Positions 17,322 to 24,974 of a stretch of 26,288 bases of DNA are shown piece after piece. A model generated the notes under the pieces. It was not told the origin of the DNA and made no database searches. It worked only from the letters and a program-made list of their open reading frames with translations. Position 1 is the first letter of the stretch, and each line of letters opens with the position of its first letter. Made by a program: the position numbers and the translations under genes. This DNA is from a virus: positions 1-26,288 of the IMG/VR virus record IMGVR_UViG_3300013372_003728. The stretch is one strand, 5' to 3'.

Positions 17322-19213
17322 CCGAACGCCCTCACTCTACCAATGATGTCATTGTTAGGATATTTGATTTCAAAAATCGACGGGTCAAGTGATGGGAAAA
17401 GTATCCCATCTCTTGTTGCCAATTGAATATCGTAAGCATTTCCAGAATAACCCAATGTTGGGTCATACAAATTAACTATTCTAACATCAACAACAGTTTG
17501 TACACCCTCGACTTTATCAAGTTCTGTGTAAATGTTGCTAATTACAATAGGTTGGTTTACTTGCCATTTCTTGACATCAAAGTATTTTTTCAATCTGTCT
17601 ATACAACGAAGTATAACTTGATTACCATTTTGGTCTGGCATCGTTATTATGTCAAACTCTATACCAAGATTGATAATATAAGCATCTTTAATGTTAATTG
17701 CATCTGTCAACATTCTATGATGACCAAGATACAATTTTAAGTTTTCTTTTGTTGCATCATTTATTCTTGTAAGATTACCGTTCGAATCATACCCAAGAAC
17801 ATAAAAGTTAAGTGCAAGTGGATTAACAACACGGTCACTATTGTATATTGACTCAGCTGTTAATTGGTCATCTTTTGTTATGTATGCCTTTGCAATTGAA
17901 CCATATTTTTGTGGTAAACTATAAGCACGTATAATGTAATCTTCCTTTGTTACCGCACGATTTTGTGAAGCAAAGTAAGCAAGTGCATTCTGACGAATTT
18001 CATCAACAGTTTCACTTTGTTTTGCACCTACCGCTGGTTCTGCGTTCGTTACGGCTAAACTACCGATTGCCTGACGATAGAGATTTTGATTTAATCCCGT
18101 CTCATCTAGTAAAATACTTCTTGTTTTTAATCGTGTGATTGTTTCACTTGGAACATTATCTTTTATACCACCACCAGTTGTGTAATACAAAGTAAGTTCG
18201 GTGTTATTTGGTGCAAGACCATATGTTTTTGTGTATAGAAAATTTGACGGGTCAATATCGATAGATGCAACAGATTCCATACCAATCAAAGATGAACCGA
18301 TTAAATCTGGATTTGGTATCAACAATTCGTCATCCAAATCAGATACGCCGGCACCAAATTGAATTTCTGTTTTACCATTGTCAAGTTGTCTAGTTGAGAA
18401 TCTTCTTGATACTTTTCTCAACTTCAAGAGATATGGTGTTTCTTCTCTATATGTTGATAATTGTCTATCATTACGAGCAATGTTTGGTGTTGGTTCAAAA
18501 ATAGTATCTTGTGCCAAAAATGGAACGTGATACCATTTGTTCCCATCCGAGTCGATTGCATATAATATGTCTATTAAAGTTGATTCTTCTAATTCAATCT
18601 TATCATATGGTTTTGGGTCGGTAAATGTATATGTCTTGGTTTTAATTACACCAGAGACGGCATTGGCTGACTTTTTAAGAAGATAAAATGTTGGTTCGTT
18701 TGTCATATCATCGACTTCAAAAATAGTTACTTCAGTTGGATCGAATGAACTGCTAAATTTAAAATCAAGATAATCAGTTGTTCTAAATTCCGTAGATATA
18801 TTTCTATTATCTGATGCAACCACCATTCCAGGTTCTATTGCAAATGCGTATGAAAAGTCGGGTTTATTATTTACACCACTACCAATCGCTGGAATAATTT
18901 GAAATACGTCTAACTTTACATTTGAAGCAATATTTGTCTTTGGTTTATAACCAAGAGATTGTGCAATGTCTAAAATATTCTGACGTTCTGATGCTTGAAG
19001 TATCAACGACTCTTGTAGTGCTGTATCTGTATAATAAGACAGTACATCACCAACATAAGCAGCCATCTCAAGAAACATCATACCGGGAGATGATTCATTA
19101 AAATCTTGGTAGGTATCTGGAAAATAATTCTTGGCAAAATCTATGAGGTTTTGCTTTAACGAAGGGAAATCTCTTGAGAGATACCTGATGTCTTTTTTTA
19201 CTAAATCCGCCAT
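17318..19213 (-). CDS. 6: Baseplate wedge protein gp6 (baseplate J-like)
   Basis: This 631-residue protein is close to the 660 residues of T4 gp6. The N-terminus has the family pattern: IRYLSRDFPSLKQNLIDFAK, YQDFNESSPGMMFLEMAAYV, GDVLSYYTDTALQESLILQA, ERQNILDIAQSLGYKPK. The middle carries the baseplate J core (IQFGAG, NNTELTLYYTTGGG, ASQNRAVTKEDYIIRAYSLP). The C-terminus is a small alpha/beta domain ending in FEIKYPNNDIIGRVRAF. gp6 dimers join neighbouring wedges into the inner baseplate ring and drive the hexagon-to-star change. The ATG overlaps the gp25 stop as TAATG with GAGG about 12 nt upstream. Adjacent gp25 upstream supports the assignment (W-J order in P2). Confidence 0.92.
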   Translation of the reverse strand: MADLVKKDIRYLSRDFPSLKQNLIDFAKNYFPDTYQDFNESSPGMMFLEMAAYVGDVLSYYTDTALQESLILQASERQNILDIAQSLGYKPKTNIASNVKLDVFQIIPAIGSGVNNKPDFSYAFAIEPGMVVASDNRNISTEFRTTDYLDFKFSSSFDPTEVTIFEVDDMTNEPTFYLLKKSANAVSGVIKTKTYTFTDPKPYDKIELEESTLIDILYAIDSDGNKWYHVPFLAQDTIFEPTPNIARNDRQLSTYREETPYLLKLRKVSRRFSTRQLDNGKTEIQFGAGVSDLDDELLIPNPDLIGSSLIGMESVASIDIDPSNFLYTKTYGLAPNNTELTLYYTTGGGIKDNVPSETITRLKTRSILLDETGLNQNLYRQAIGSLAVTNAEPAVGAKQSETVDEIRQNALAYFASQNRAVTKEDYIIRAYSLPQKYGSIAKAYITKDDQLTAESIYNSDRVVNPLALNFYVLGYDSNGNLTRINDATKENLKLYLGHHRMLTDAINIKDAYIINLGIEFDIITMPDQNGNQVILRCIDRLKKYFDVKKWQVNQPIVISNIYTELDKVEGVQTVVDVRIVNLYDPTLGYSGNAYDIQLATRDGILFPSLDPSIFEIKYPNNDIIGRVRAFG

Positions 19214-19707
19214 TAGTTTTGTGCCTCTTGAATCCGTAAATTACCTGTATCAGATATAAATATCTGAATGGGTAAATATATGTTCGTTCCCGTGATTTTG
19301 AGTTCGAGAAATATACCAATGGCATGATACGGGTCATCGACTCTACCGTCATCTGCCATATTAAAGTTTACATCCAAACGAGTAATGTTCAAGTATGGCA
19401 ACCAAGTTGTTATTGCAGATATTATATCACCCTTTATCTTTTCTTCCAAATCACCTTCACTGTTTATATTTTCAAACAAAATGAACCGCAATTCACTTCC
19501 AAAGTCAGGTTGCATATATCTCTCCCCTTTAGCGGTAGAAAGAAGATTCTTGACGTTTGAAAATGCCTGTTGTCTATTTGTATAGCTTTGAAAAAATATA
19601 CCATTCGGATTATTGAAAGGTATTGTTACACCAATAGGTTTAGTGTAATAGTTTATAGAAGAGCTTGGCTCATTTATAATGATACTCTTTCTTCTAAATC
19701 GAGCCAA
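19213..19707 (-). CDS. 25: Baseplate wedge protein gp25 (GPW/gp25 family), TTG start
   Basis: This 164-residue protein has the GPW/gp25 fold signature: FSNVKNLLSTAKGERYMQPD, FGSELRFILFE, then a strand-helix block (ISAITTWLPYLNITRLDVNF) and a C-terminal LELKITGTNIYLPIQIFIS. gp25 forms the core of the wedge with gp6 and gp7 and triggers sheath polymerisation. The start codon is TTG at 19705-19707, chosen because AGGGAGA lies 6 nt upstream and because there is no ATG nearby that keeps the N-terminal strand. T4 gp25 is 132 residues, so this form has a longer N-terminus (MARFRRKSIIINEP). It overlaps gp6 by 1 nt and begins 3 nt after the previous stop. Confidence 0.92.
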   Translation of the reverse strand: MARFRRKSIIINEPSSSINYYTKPIGVTIPFNNPNGIFFQSYTNRQQAFSNVKNLLSTAKGERYMQPDFGSELRFILFENINSEGDLEEKIKGDIISAITTWLPYLNITRLDVNFNMADDGRVDDPYHAIGIFLELKITGTNIYLPIQIFISDTGNLRIQEAQN

Positions 19708-19710
19708 TTA

Positions 19711-20172
19711 TTATCTCCCTTTCTTTTCGTTAATTTTTGCCATCAGTGCAGAATAATCTCTGGTGAGAGCTTGTGCAACTTCGGGAGCAACTTCATTTGG
19801 ATTTACACCAGATGGTGTTGCGTTAATTACTCCACTTCTGTTATTTGCAAATGCATTTAATGAATTGGAATTAAAAAACATTTCTTCTCCACCATCGTAA
19901 TTATTTGGGTCATAATTTTCTTGTAAACCCCGACGAGTTTCTTCAAGTATGTCCTGTACTGCTGAAAACTTGGAGTTTCCAACTGGTTGTTTCTTCTTTG
20001 GTTGTGTTTTTTGAACCATTCCATTTGTTGCTTGCTTATAAAGAGAAACACCATGTTGTATTGTTTCCTGAACAGGTTTCTTTTGAGATTCTTTTAATCT
20101 CTTGTCCATTGCATATTCGATTTCTTCTCTAATGATAGAACGAATTTCTTTTAAAAATGCCTTTGTATCCAT
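19711..20172 (-). CDS. Small conserved phage protein upstream of gp25, function unknown
   Basis: This protein has 153 residues. The N-terminus is an amphipathic helix (FLKEIRSIIREEIEYAMDKR), the middle is a basic, Gln/Lys-rich linker (QKTQPKKKQPVGNSKFSAVQ) followed by an acidic Asn-rich stretch (ENYDPNNYDGGEEMFFNSNS), and the C-terminus is another helix (VAQALTRDYSALMAKINEKK). No known domain is visible. The start has AAGGG 8 nt upstream and follows a 54-base gap. I recall similar small proteins with IREE(I/V)EYA helices next to gp25 in environmental T4-like phages, without a function. Helix-linker-helix layout suggests a connector or assembly factor for the hub or wedge; this is inference. 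Confidence 0.7.
   Translation of the reverse strand: MDTKAFLKEIRSIIREEIEYAMDKRLKESQKKPVQETIQHGVSLYKQATNGMVQKTQPKKKQPVGNSKFSAVQDILEETRRGLQENYDPNNYDGGEEMFFNSNSLNAFANNRSGVINATPSGVNPNEVAPEVAQALTRDYSALMAKINEKKGR
19714..19720 (-). promoter_or_regulatory. Ribosome site AGGGAGA for the TTG start of gp25
   Basis: The sense strand reads AGGGAGA-TAATAA-TTG. The 6-nt spacing to TTG (19705-19707) is good, and no alternative ATG lies at a suitable distance. This supports the non-standard start. Confidence 0.7.
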
Positions 20173-20226
20173 CTATTCACCCTTAAAATTTTGTGTTATA
20201 CTAATAATTAAGTAGTTATTATATTT
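20173..20226 (-). promoter_or_regulatory. 54-base AT-rich gap before the gp25 cluster
   Basis: The gap follows the hydrolase stop codon. On the sense strand it contains AAATATAATAAC, an imperfect palindrome (CTACTTAATTATTAG, 20211-20197 approximately), GTATAACAC about 30 nt before the ATG, and the AAGGG ribosome site. TATAAC could serve as a -10 or late-type core, but no matching -35 is convincing. No terminator hairpin is visible. I regard it as a candidate promoter region only. Confidence 0.22.
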
Positions 20227-21864
20227 TTACTTATAATCTAGACGACTTATTTCGAAGTGCATACCGTCAGGAGTACCAGACCACCACCCACCCCAGAAAA
20301 ATCCCCATTTTATAGCGGAAGCAACAAGTTGTCTTACCGAACCTTGTTTTCCAATTAAAGCAGGTGTTCTTCCCATATCATTCCACGCCATGTTTATATC
20401 AAATGCAATACCCCACGCATGACTACTCAAAGGACGATTGGGCCCACGAGTGTGTCTAACAAATCTTGGTGAATATGCCTTTGGACTAAAAGTTATAACT
20501 GTGTCTAATAGACCCAACTGATCCCACTCATTCCAAAGACCCTTCAACTGATCTTCACCTCTAAAATGAAAATTTGTACCTTCTAATCCAAATTTTCTTA
20601 ATTGCGGTATTCTTACAAATTTTATGTTGTCTCTTTCAAAATTATTTGTTATTTGGATATAATCACCACCAGTCGGCCTATATGATATGGAACCAAAGAT
20701 TGATGATTTTTGTTGGTTTGATAATTGAGGAACGTCTGCTCTTGTTTTCAACTTACCATACTTAAATCCTTTTGGTATAACATTTCCGGTGTTATCAATT
20801 TCAAATCCAGCATTACCATTAACAAGAAAATAAAAATATCGTTCTACATTTTTATGGCGGTATTGATAACCATCAGATGACCCCTTAACCGCAGCAGTTA
20901 TTGTTTTTGTTGTTCCCAAACTAACATTATTTATATAGACCCCTCTATGGTTTTCCCACCACATAAGTGCACTTAAAAAAGCAAACTTTGGATTTTCAGA
21001 GATCAATTCTGGGTTCTTTAAAAAGTCTACATTATTTTTTTCGAATGAACCATTTTGTCCAAACATTTCATTCATACGTTGATATTGTATTTTACCAGTT
21101 ATTTGAATCACACCATGACCTCTATACGCATACCCCTCCGTACTTCCTTTGTAAAATCCAGGGTCTATCTGTCCGTTAGGTGGTGGTGTTCCTTTTTTAA
21201 CATTTTGTTTTGTGTTCACCGCCTGTGATATTTTATTGAACGTATTTCCATTAGTTGGCCCAGAACGACTACCGTAATACGCATCACTCATACCATTTAC
21301 AGACCACGGTGTTATACCAAATCCATAGTTTGAAAGCTTTGATTCTTTATACAAGAAGTTATTTGGGTCTTCACGTCTTACTCTACCACCGAACGATTTT
21401 CTCAAAGATTTTTCCGATGTGTAATAAACATATTCTGTTACACCCCGTATACTTTCCGCTGATATTTGTCCAAGAAAGTTTGCAACCTTTTCACGAGTAT
21501 CTATTCCAAATTTATTGACCATCAAATCTGCATATGGTTTAATAAATTGTGGCAACATTCTATCTGGCATTTCTTTTATTCTTTTCACTAAATCTTGTTT
21601 AGTTGCTGGATTAGAAACAGACTTTAATTTATCTTGTGCTGATGTGTAAACATCACCAGGACCAGTTAGTTGAGATGATACACCTTTATTTCTTGCTTTA
21701 TTCTTTTTTAGACGTTCACCACCGGATGGTGTATTAAAGATTGTTTTACCACCATTTCTGGCAGACTTAACAACAGCTCCAGTTATGATGTCTTCTTCAA
21801 TAGACTCACCAGCAATAACACCTCTATTTGTTTCTTGTTCTTGTTCCATGATTAATTCACTCAT
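20227..21864 (-). CDS. Two-domain cell-wall hydrolase: GH19 glycosidase plus peptidase M15
   Basis: This protein has 545 residues. Residues 1-100 are a charged leader without a signal peptide. Residues about 105-345 match GH19 chitinase/lysozyme-like enzymes: VANFLGQISAES with candidate acid Glu137, YAYRGHGVIQITGKIQYQRM, FLKNPELISENPKFAFLSAL, and MWWE. Residues about 410-545 match the peptidase M15 (M15C/VanY-like) fold: SSHAWGIAFDIN supplies zinc ligands His482 and Asp489, and DGMHFEI supplies His536 with Asp533 as likely base; WGFFWGGWW precedes it, as in L-Ala-D-Glu endolysins. The enzyme should cut both peptidoglycan glycan strands and stem peptides. It lies between the gp5-like spike and gp25, so it is more likely a tail-associated lysin used at entry than a holin-dependent endolysin, but either is possible. 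It overlaps the gp5-like stop as ATGA. Confidence 0.9.
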   Translation of the reverse strand: MSELIMEQEQETNRGVIAGESIEEDIITGAVVKSARNGGKTIFNTPSGGERLKKNKARNKGVSSQLTGPGDVYTSAQDKLKSVSNPATKQDLVKRIKEMPDRMLPQFIKPYADLMVNKFGIDTREKVANFLGQISAESIRGVTEYVYYTSEKSLRKSFGGRVRREDPNNFLYKESKLSNYGFGITPWSVNGMSDAYYGSRSGPTNGNTFNKISQAVNTKQNVKKGTPPPNGQIDPGFYKGSTEGYAYRGHGVIQITGKIQYQRMNEMFGQNGSFEKNNVDFLKNPELISENPKFAFLSALMWWENHRGVYINNVSLGTTKTITAAVKGSSDGYQYRHKNVERYFYFLVNGNAGFEIDNTGNVIPKGFKYGKLKTRADVPQLSNQQKSSIFGSISYRPTGGDYIQITNNFERDNIKFVRIPQLRKFGLEGTNFHFRGEDQLKGLWNEWDQLGLLDTVITFSPKAYSPRFVRHTRGPNRPLSSHAWGIAFDINMAWNDMGRTPALIGKQGSVRQLVASAIKWGFFWGGWWSGTPDGMHFEISRLDYK

Positions 21865-23531
21865 TCCGTTGGTTTTTCTTCCCCAGTTACTTCACTAGGG
21901 TCTGGGAATTGTTGATTATTTTCAACCGCACCTACGTCACCTTCCGCAACAGAATCCATAAAATCACTATCAAATGTAGTCGACCCCTTTGTAAAGTCTG
22001 GGTCTACATTTAGTCCATCTATCTTTTCACCTGTGATTGGATCTATAACATCATAGTCTCCCATGTTGTTAACATATTTTTGCCATTCTTTATCATAGAA
22101 CCAAGTGATAGTGTCTTTATCACGAATACCATACATTCTATTCCTATTTGGATCCCACAGAGTATTCCCTTGCCACTCAGTCCCAGTTTGTATATCTCGT
22201 GGAGAAAGTGAGGTTTCATTTGGATCAGATTTTGGTCTTACGGGCTCTTGACCTTGATTTCTTTGTTCTTGTTTTTGTTCTCTTTCTTGTTCTTTTGCCT
22301 TCGCTTCTTCACTAGGACCACTACTGAACTCGTTTACAAATGCAAGTTGGGATTGTAATTTTTCAATCTTCTGTTGTATTCCTTTTACTTGGGATTTCAA
22401 ATTTATAAACGCTGGGTTGTTTATTGGAAACCCAGAAGGCCCGACTCCGGTTGGTACGGTTAATTGAGTAACAGTGGTTAAAAAACTAGAGAGTATATTA
22501 CACAACTCATTTAACCAATCCATAGTACGGTCGCCGAGAAGAATTGGTGATTTTGCGTTTATACCAAGATTTATTCGTTTTGATTCAGTTTCAACCACTT
22601 GTCTACCATCAATAGAAATTGCCTTTTCAGAGGAAAGACCTATACCTTCCTTTGAAAAAGCAATCAATTCTTGTTTCCGTGCATTGAAAACTAAACGGTC
22701 TGACGCAATTATAACTTGATTTCCACCAAACTGATTCTTTACATACAAATCAACACTCTTGTCTTTTATAGAAGGTGTGTATGTAGATGCTGGTGTGAAT
22801 TTCACGGATTGACCAGATGTCATCCATATTGAAGCATCGTCTGTATCTGGGTTTTCAGCAATAAATTCGTTTTCTTTTGATTTACCGGCATTATTTCCAT
22901 TTGAAATAACAAGTATTGGATTTCCAATACCACCCAATCCAGGTTTCCAATACGGTGGTATTGGATAATTTCGTCTCTCATCAATACTTGAAGCAAATCG
23001 AATCGATTGTCCCCATCTACCTTCAAGAATAATATCACCAGAATAAGGTTGAACGGGTCTTACATCAAGTCTCTCACCAAAAGTTGGATCTATTGTTGTT
23101 CCCGTTGCTTTATTTTTTGATGATTTAGTTACAACACCAACCTGAGAGTTTTCTCTTTTTTCTTTATTTTTTGAATCTGTTTTTGATAAAGTTTCAGATA
23201 CACCAGGTAATCCGTTAAGATGAACCGAACTTTGTATTGATATAGGATTTGTGAAATAATACTCTTGACCGTTTCCAAGATAAGAGTTATATGCAGTTGG
23301 TCCTTTTAGGAGCAGTACAACTTCACCAGCTATTGGAATATTTTTTAAGTTAGCATCGAGTGCACGTGCTTGAATTGTGCTTATGGATGCCTGTGAGCCG
23401 AATGAACTTAGAATTTTACATTTTATTGTGTATAATTTTTCTTTATCTTTACCCGAAAAATCTACATCAACAACTTCGGCTGTTACTAGCTCATATTCCT
23501 GTCCGTTGAGTATCGTCTTTTGGGGGTTCAT
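21861..23531 (-). CDS. 5: Baseplate central spike / hub protein, gp5-like OB-fold, no lysozyme domain
   Basis: This protein has 556 residues. Residues 1-110 form an OB-like barrel (YELVTAEVVDVDF, LYTIKCKILSSFG, IPIAGEVVLLLKGP). Residues about 160-240 hold a block that I recall from gp5-type spikes of environmental T4-like phages: SGDIILEGRWGQSIRFASS, NPILVISNG and DDASIWMTSGQSVKF. Residues 255-335 continue with short beta repeats (GGNQVIIASDRLVFNARKQE, IGLSSEKAISIDGRQV). A coiled coil follows (about 378-400), then a Glu/Gln/Lys-rich linker (407-428) and an acidic C-terminus. T4 gp5 carries its lysozyme inside; here it is absent and the enzymatic job seems moved to the next gene. The start overlaps the upstream gene by 41 nt, and AGAGGA lies about 11 nt upstream. 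Confidence 0.82.
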   Translation of the reverse strand: MNPQKTILNGQEYELVTAEVVDVDFSGKDKEKLYTIKCKILSSFGSQASISTIQARALDANLKNIPIAGEVVLLLKGPTAYNSYLGNGQEYYFTNPISIQSSVHLNGLPGVSETLSKTDSKNKEKRENSQVGVVTKSSKNKATGTTIDPTFGERLDVRPVQPYSGDIILEGRWGQSIRFASSIDERRNYPIPPYWKPGLGGIGNPILVISNGNNAGKSKENEFIAENPDTDDASIWMTSGQSVKFTPASTYTPSIKDKSVDLYVKNQFGGNQVIIASDRLVFNARKQELIAFSKEGIGLSSEKAISIDGRQVVETESKRINLGINAKSPILLGDRTMDWLNELCNILSSFLTTVTQLTVPTGVGPSGFPINNPAFINLKSQVKGIQQKIEKLQSQLAFVNEFSSGPSEEAKAKEQEREQKQEQRNQGQEPVRPKSDPNETSLSPRDIQTGTEWQGNTLWDPNRNRMYGIRDKDTITWFYDKEWQKYVNNMGDYDVIDPITGEKIDGLNVDPDFTKGSTTFDSDFMDSVAEGDVGAVENNQQFPDPSEVTGEEKPTE

Positions 23532-23877
23532 TTACTTTGATTTCCTCTACTGAATCACCGATTGATTTGATCTCTTTTAGAAGAGCATCCTTTTCTTCAT
23601 CTGTTAAGAAAGAATTACCTTCTTCTCCCTTGTTTGAAACCATTCGTTGAACAACAGCAGCCATCTTTACAAGATGCTCATCATTCTTAACAGATACTTC
23701 CATATAGTCCTTGATAACAGGCACAAGAAGAGCAGCGTCACCTATGTTTGTGATAAGTGGCTTCAAATCAGCAATAAGAAGATTGATTTGTCTATCTTTC
23801 TTCTTTTGGTTATCGTAGATGTCTTTCAACAAATCCGAGAACTTTTTGCTTCCAAATATTTCTGTATCAAATCCCAT
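23491..23877 (-). CDS. Small conserved phage protein downstream of the late sigma gene, function unknown
   Basis: This protein has 128 residues and starts MGFDTEIFGSKKFSDLLKDI, a block I recall from environmental T4-like phages. It is mostly helical: YDNQKKKDRQINLLIADLKP, then IKDYMEVSVKNDEHLVKMAA and VVQRMVS, with an acidic C-terminal tail that overlaps the gp5-like gene by 41 nt. There is no signal peptide or membrane segment. The ATG lies 13 nt after the sigma-factor stop and has no Shine-Dalgarno sequence; the gap is pure A/T (ATATTTATAATAT). Placement before the spike gene suggests a small hub or tail assembly protein. The function is unknown. Confidence 0.75.
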   Translation of the reverse strand: MGFDTEIFGSKKFSDLLKDIYDNQKKKDRQINLLIADLKPLITNIGDAALLVPVIKDYMEVSVKNDEHLVKMAAVVQRMVSNKGEEGNSFLTDEEKDALLKEIKSIGDSVEEIKVNEPPKDDTQRTGI

Positions 23878-23881
23878 ATAT

Positions 23882-23889
23882 TATAAATA
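23882..23889. promoter_or_regulatory. TATAAATA octamer between the sigma gene and the next gene
   Basis: The 13-base gap upstream of the MGFDTE gene is made only of A and T and contains TATAAATA on the plus strand (TATTTATA on the sense strand). It ends 4 nt from the ATG, too close for a normal promoter of that gene on the sense strand. It replaces the ribosome site, so it may act as an unstructured A/T leader or as a weak late promoter in the opposite direction. Function is uncertain. Confidence 0.2.
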
Positions 23890-23890
23890 T

Positions 23891-24628
23891 CTAATCTTCA
23901 ATAATGTCTTGTAAATCAAACCAACTCAAATTTGTAATATCGGCACCATCGGTGTATTCTTTGTATAATTTAAAGTAAATATACTTTACCCGATTTATTA
24001 CGTTTGTAATGTTCTGTGTTTTAATTCCTGTTCTTTCTCGTATCAGAATATACAACGCTTTCTTATTATAATTTTCTATATTGTCACGCGTTCTGAATAG
24101 ATAAAGAACAGAATCGGCAACTTGTATATCTTTGTTTTTTATAAAAATCAAAGGTAAATATTTTTCCATAACATCAACAAAAAGGTCAATAAAGTCCCTT
24201 TGTTCATCAATGAATTCTGTTCGCAGTTGCTCGTTTACGATATTTCTTTCAGAGTCAATAGATTCTATACTGTTTCTTTTTTTGTACTGATAGTAGTTCT
24301 TGTTATTTTCTGCAATCAGATAATTCTTTGCTACAATAGAAAAATAAGAAAAAGCTTTGAATCCGGTTGTTTCATCATACTTTCCAATTTTTTCATGTAA
24401 GAAAGCGATTACCTCATGTTTCACGTCTTCGTGAGGTACATCAAAGTTATAAAACTTAAATCGGTGAATCATAATTTCTGCCAGTTTATAAAAGGCAGGA
24501 TGGATTCTTTTTGTGTAAATTATATTTTTTTCAATTTGGTCATCGCATTTGTTGTAAGCGATAATTGCATCTTCTGTTTCTTTTGTAAAATAAACATTTT
24601 GTTTACGTTTTACAGGAGCTGTACTCAT
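23891..24628 (-). CDS. 55: Late-transcription sigma factor, gp55-like
   Basis: This 245-residue protein resembles T4 gp55, the phage sigma subunit that directs host RNA polymerase to late promoters. Key stretches are NVYFTKETEDAIIAYNKC, an FKFYNFDVPHEDVKHEVIAF block with KAFSYFSIVAKNYLI (sigma region 2-like, core and -10 binding), and a C-terminal helical part. The last residues, SWFDLQDIIED, are hydrophobic and acidic like the sliding-clamp-binding end of T4 gp55, which links late transcription to replication. It is longer than T4 gp55 (185 residues), mainly between residues 130 and 220. It is coupled to the upstream membrane protein by an ATGA overlap and has a strong GGGAGGA site. It sits at the head of the tail cluster that it probably activates. 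Confidence 0.92.
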   Translation of the reverse strand: MSTAPVKRKQNVYFTKETEDAIIAYNKCDDQIEKNIIYTKRIHPAFYKLAEIMIHRFKFYNFDVPHEDVKHEVIAFLHEKIGKYDETTGFKAFSYFSIVAKNYLIAENNKNYYQYKKRNSIESIDSERNIVNEQLRTEFIDEQRDFIDLFVDVMEKYLPLIFIKNKDIQVADSVLYLFRTRDNIENYNKKALYILIRERTGIKTQNITNVINRVKYIYFKLYKEYTDGADITNLSWFDLQDIIED

Positions 24629-24972
24629 TTAATCCTCCCGTTAAATTTTTTAGATACTTCTTCTTTTTCATCTTCGGATTCTTCCATTTCAAGATATAAC
24701 GCAATATCATTTATTATCTTCTTCAACTCTTTGAAGAAATATCCAACTTCGTCATCAGATTCGAAAGAACCATTCTTATCTAATTGTTTTAGGTAAGACC
24801 TTTGACTCATCACCCTACTTCGCATTGCCATAATAAATGACTGATCTTCGGTTGCTGATTTTTCTAGATTAGAATAAAGTTCTTCTAAAACATCGTACTT
24901 CTTGTAAAGATTATAATTGATATAAACAGAAACAGAAAGAAGAATAAATAAAAATATAAGGGATATAACCAT
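24625..24972 (-). CDS. Single-pass membrane protein upstream of the sigma gene
   Basis: This protein has 115 residues. Residues 1-20 (MVISLIFLFILLSVSVYINY) are a clear hydrophobic helix, followed by positive residues (NLYKK), so the rest should be cytoplasmic. Then comes a conserved-looking segment: FIMAMRSRVMSQRSYLKQLD and GSFESDDEVGYFFKELKKI, and an acidic and then basic C-terminus. I recall related small membrane proteins next to gp55 in cyanophages and other T4-like phages, with no known role. The start has GAGG 5 nt upstream and begins 2 nt after the ClpP stop; its own stop overlaps the sigma start. A link between the membrane and late gene control or assembly is possible but not shown. 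Confidence 0.78.
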   Translation of the reverse strand: MVISLIFLFILLSVSVYINYNLYKKYDVLEELYSNLEKSATEDQSFIMAMRSRVMSQRSYLKQLDKNGSFESDDEVGYFFKELKKIINDIALYLEMEESEDEKEEVSKKFNGRIK

Positions 24973-24974
24973 TA

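Noticed and set aside
19250-19267. Palindrome TCAGATATAAATATCTGA about 37 bases upstream of gp6
   Set aside because: It is coding sequence for gp25 and 8-bp arms in an AT-rich 26-kb window are roughly expected by chance. A regulatory role cannot be supported.
19098-19352. Minus-strand open frame of 84 residues bridging gp25 and gp6
   Set aside because: It overlaps both conserved wedge genes in another frame and has no support of its own.
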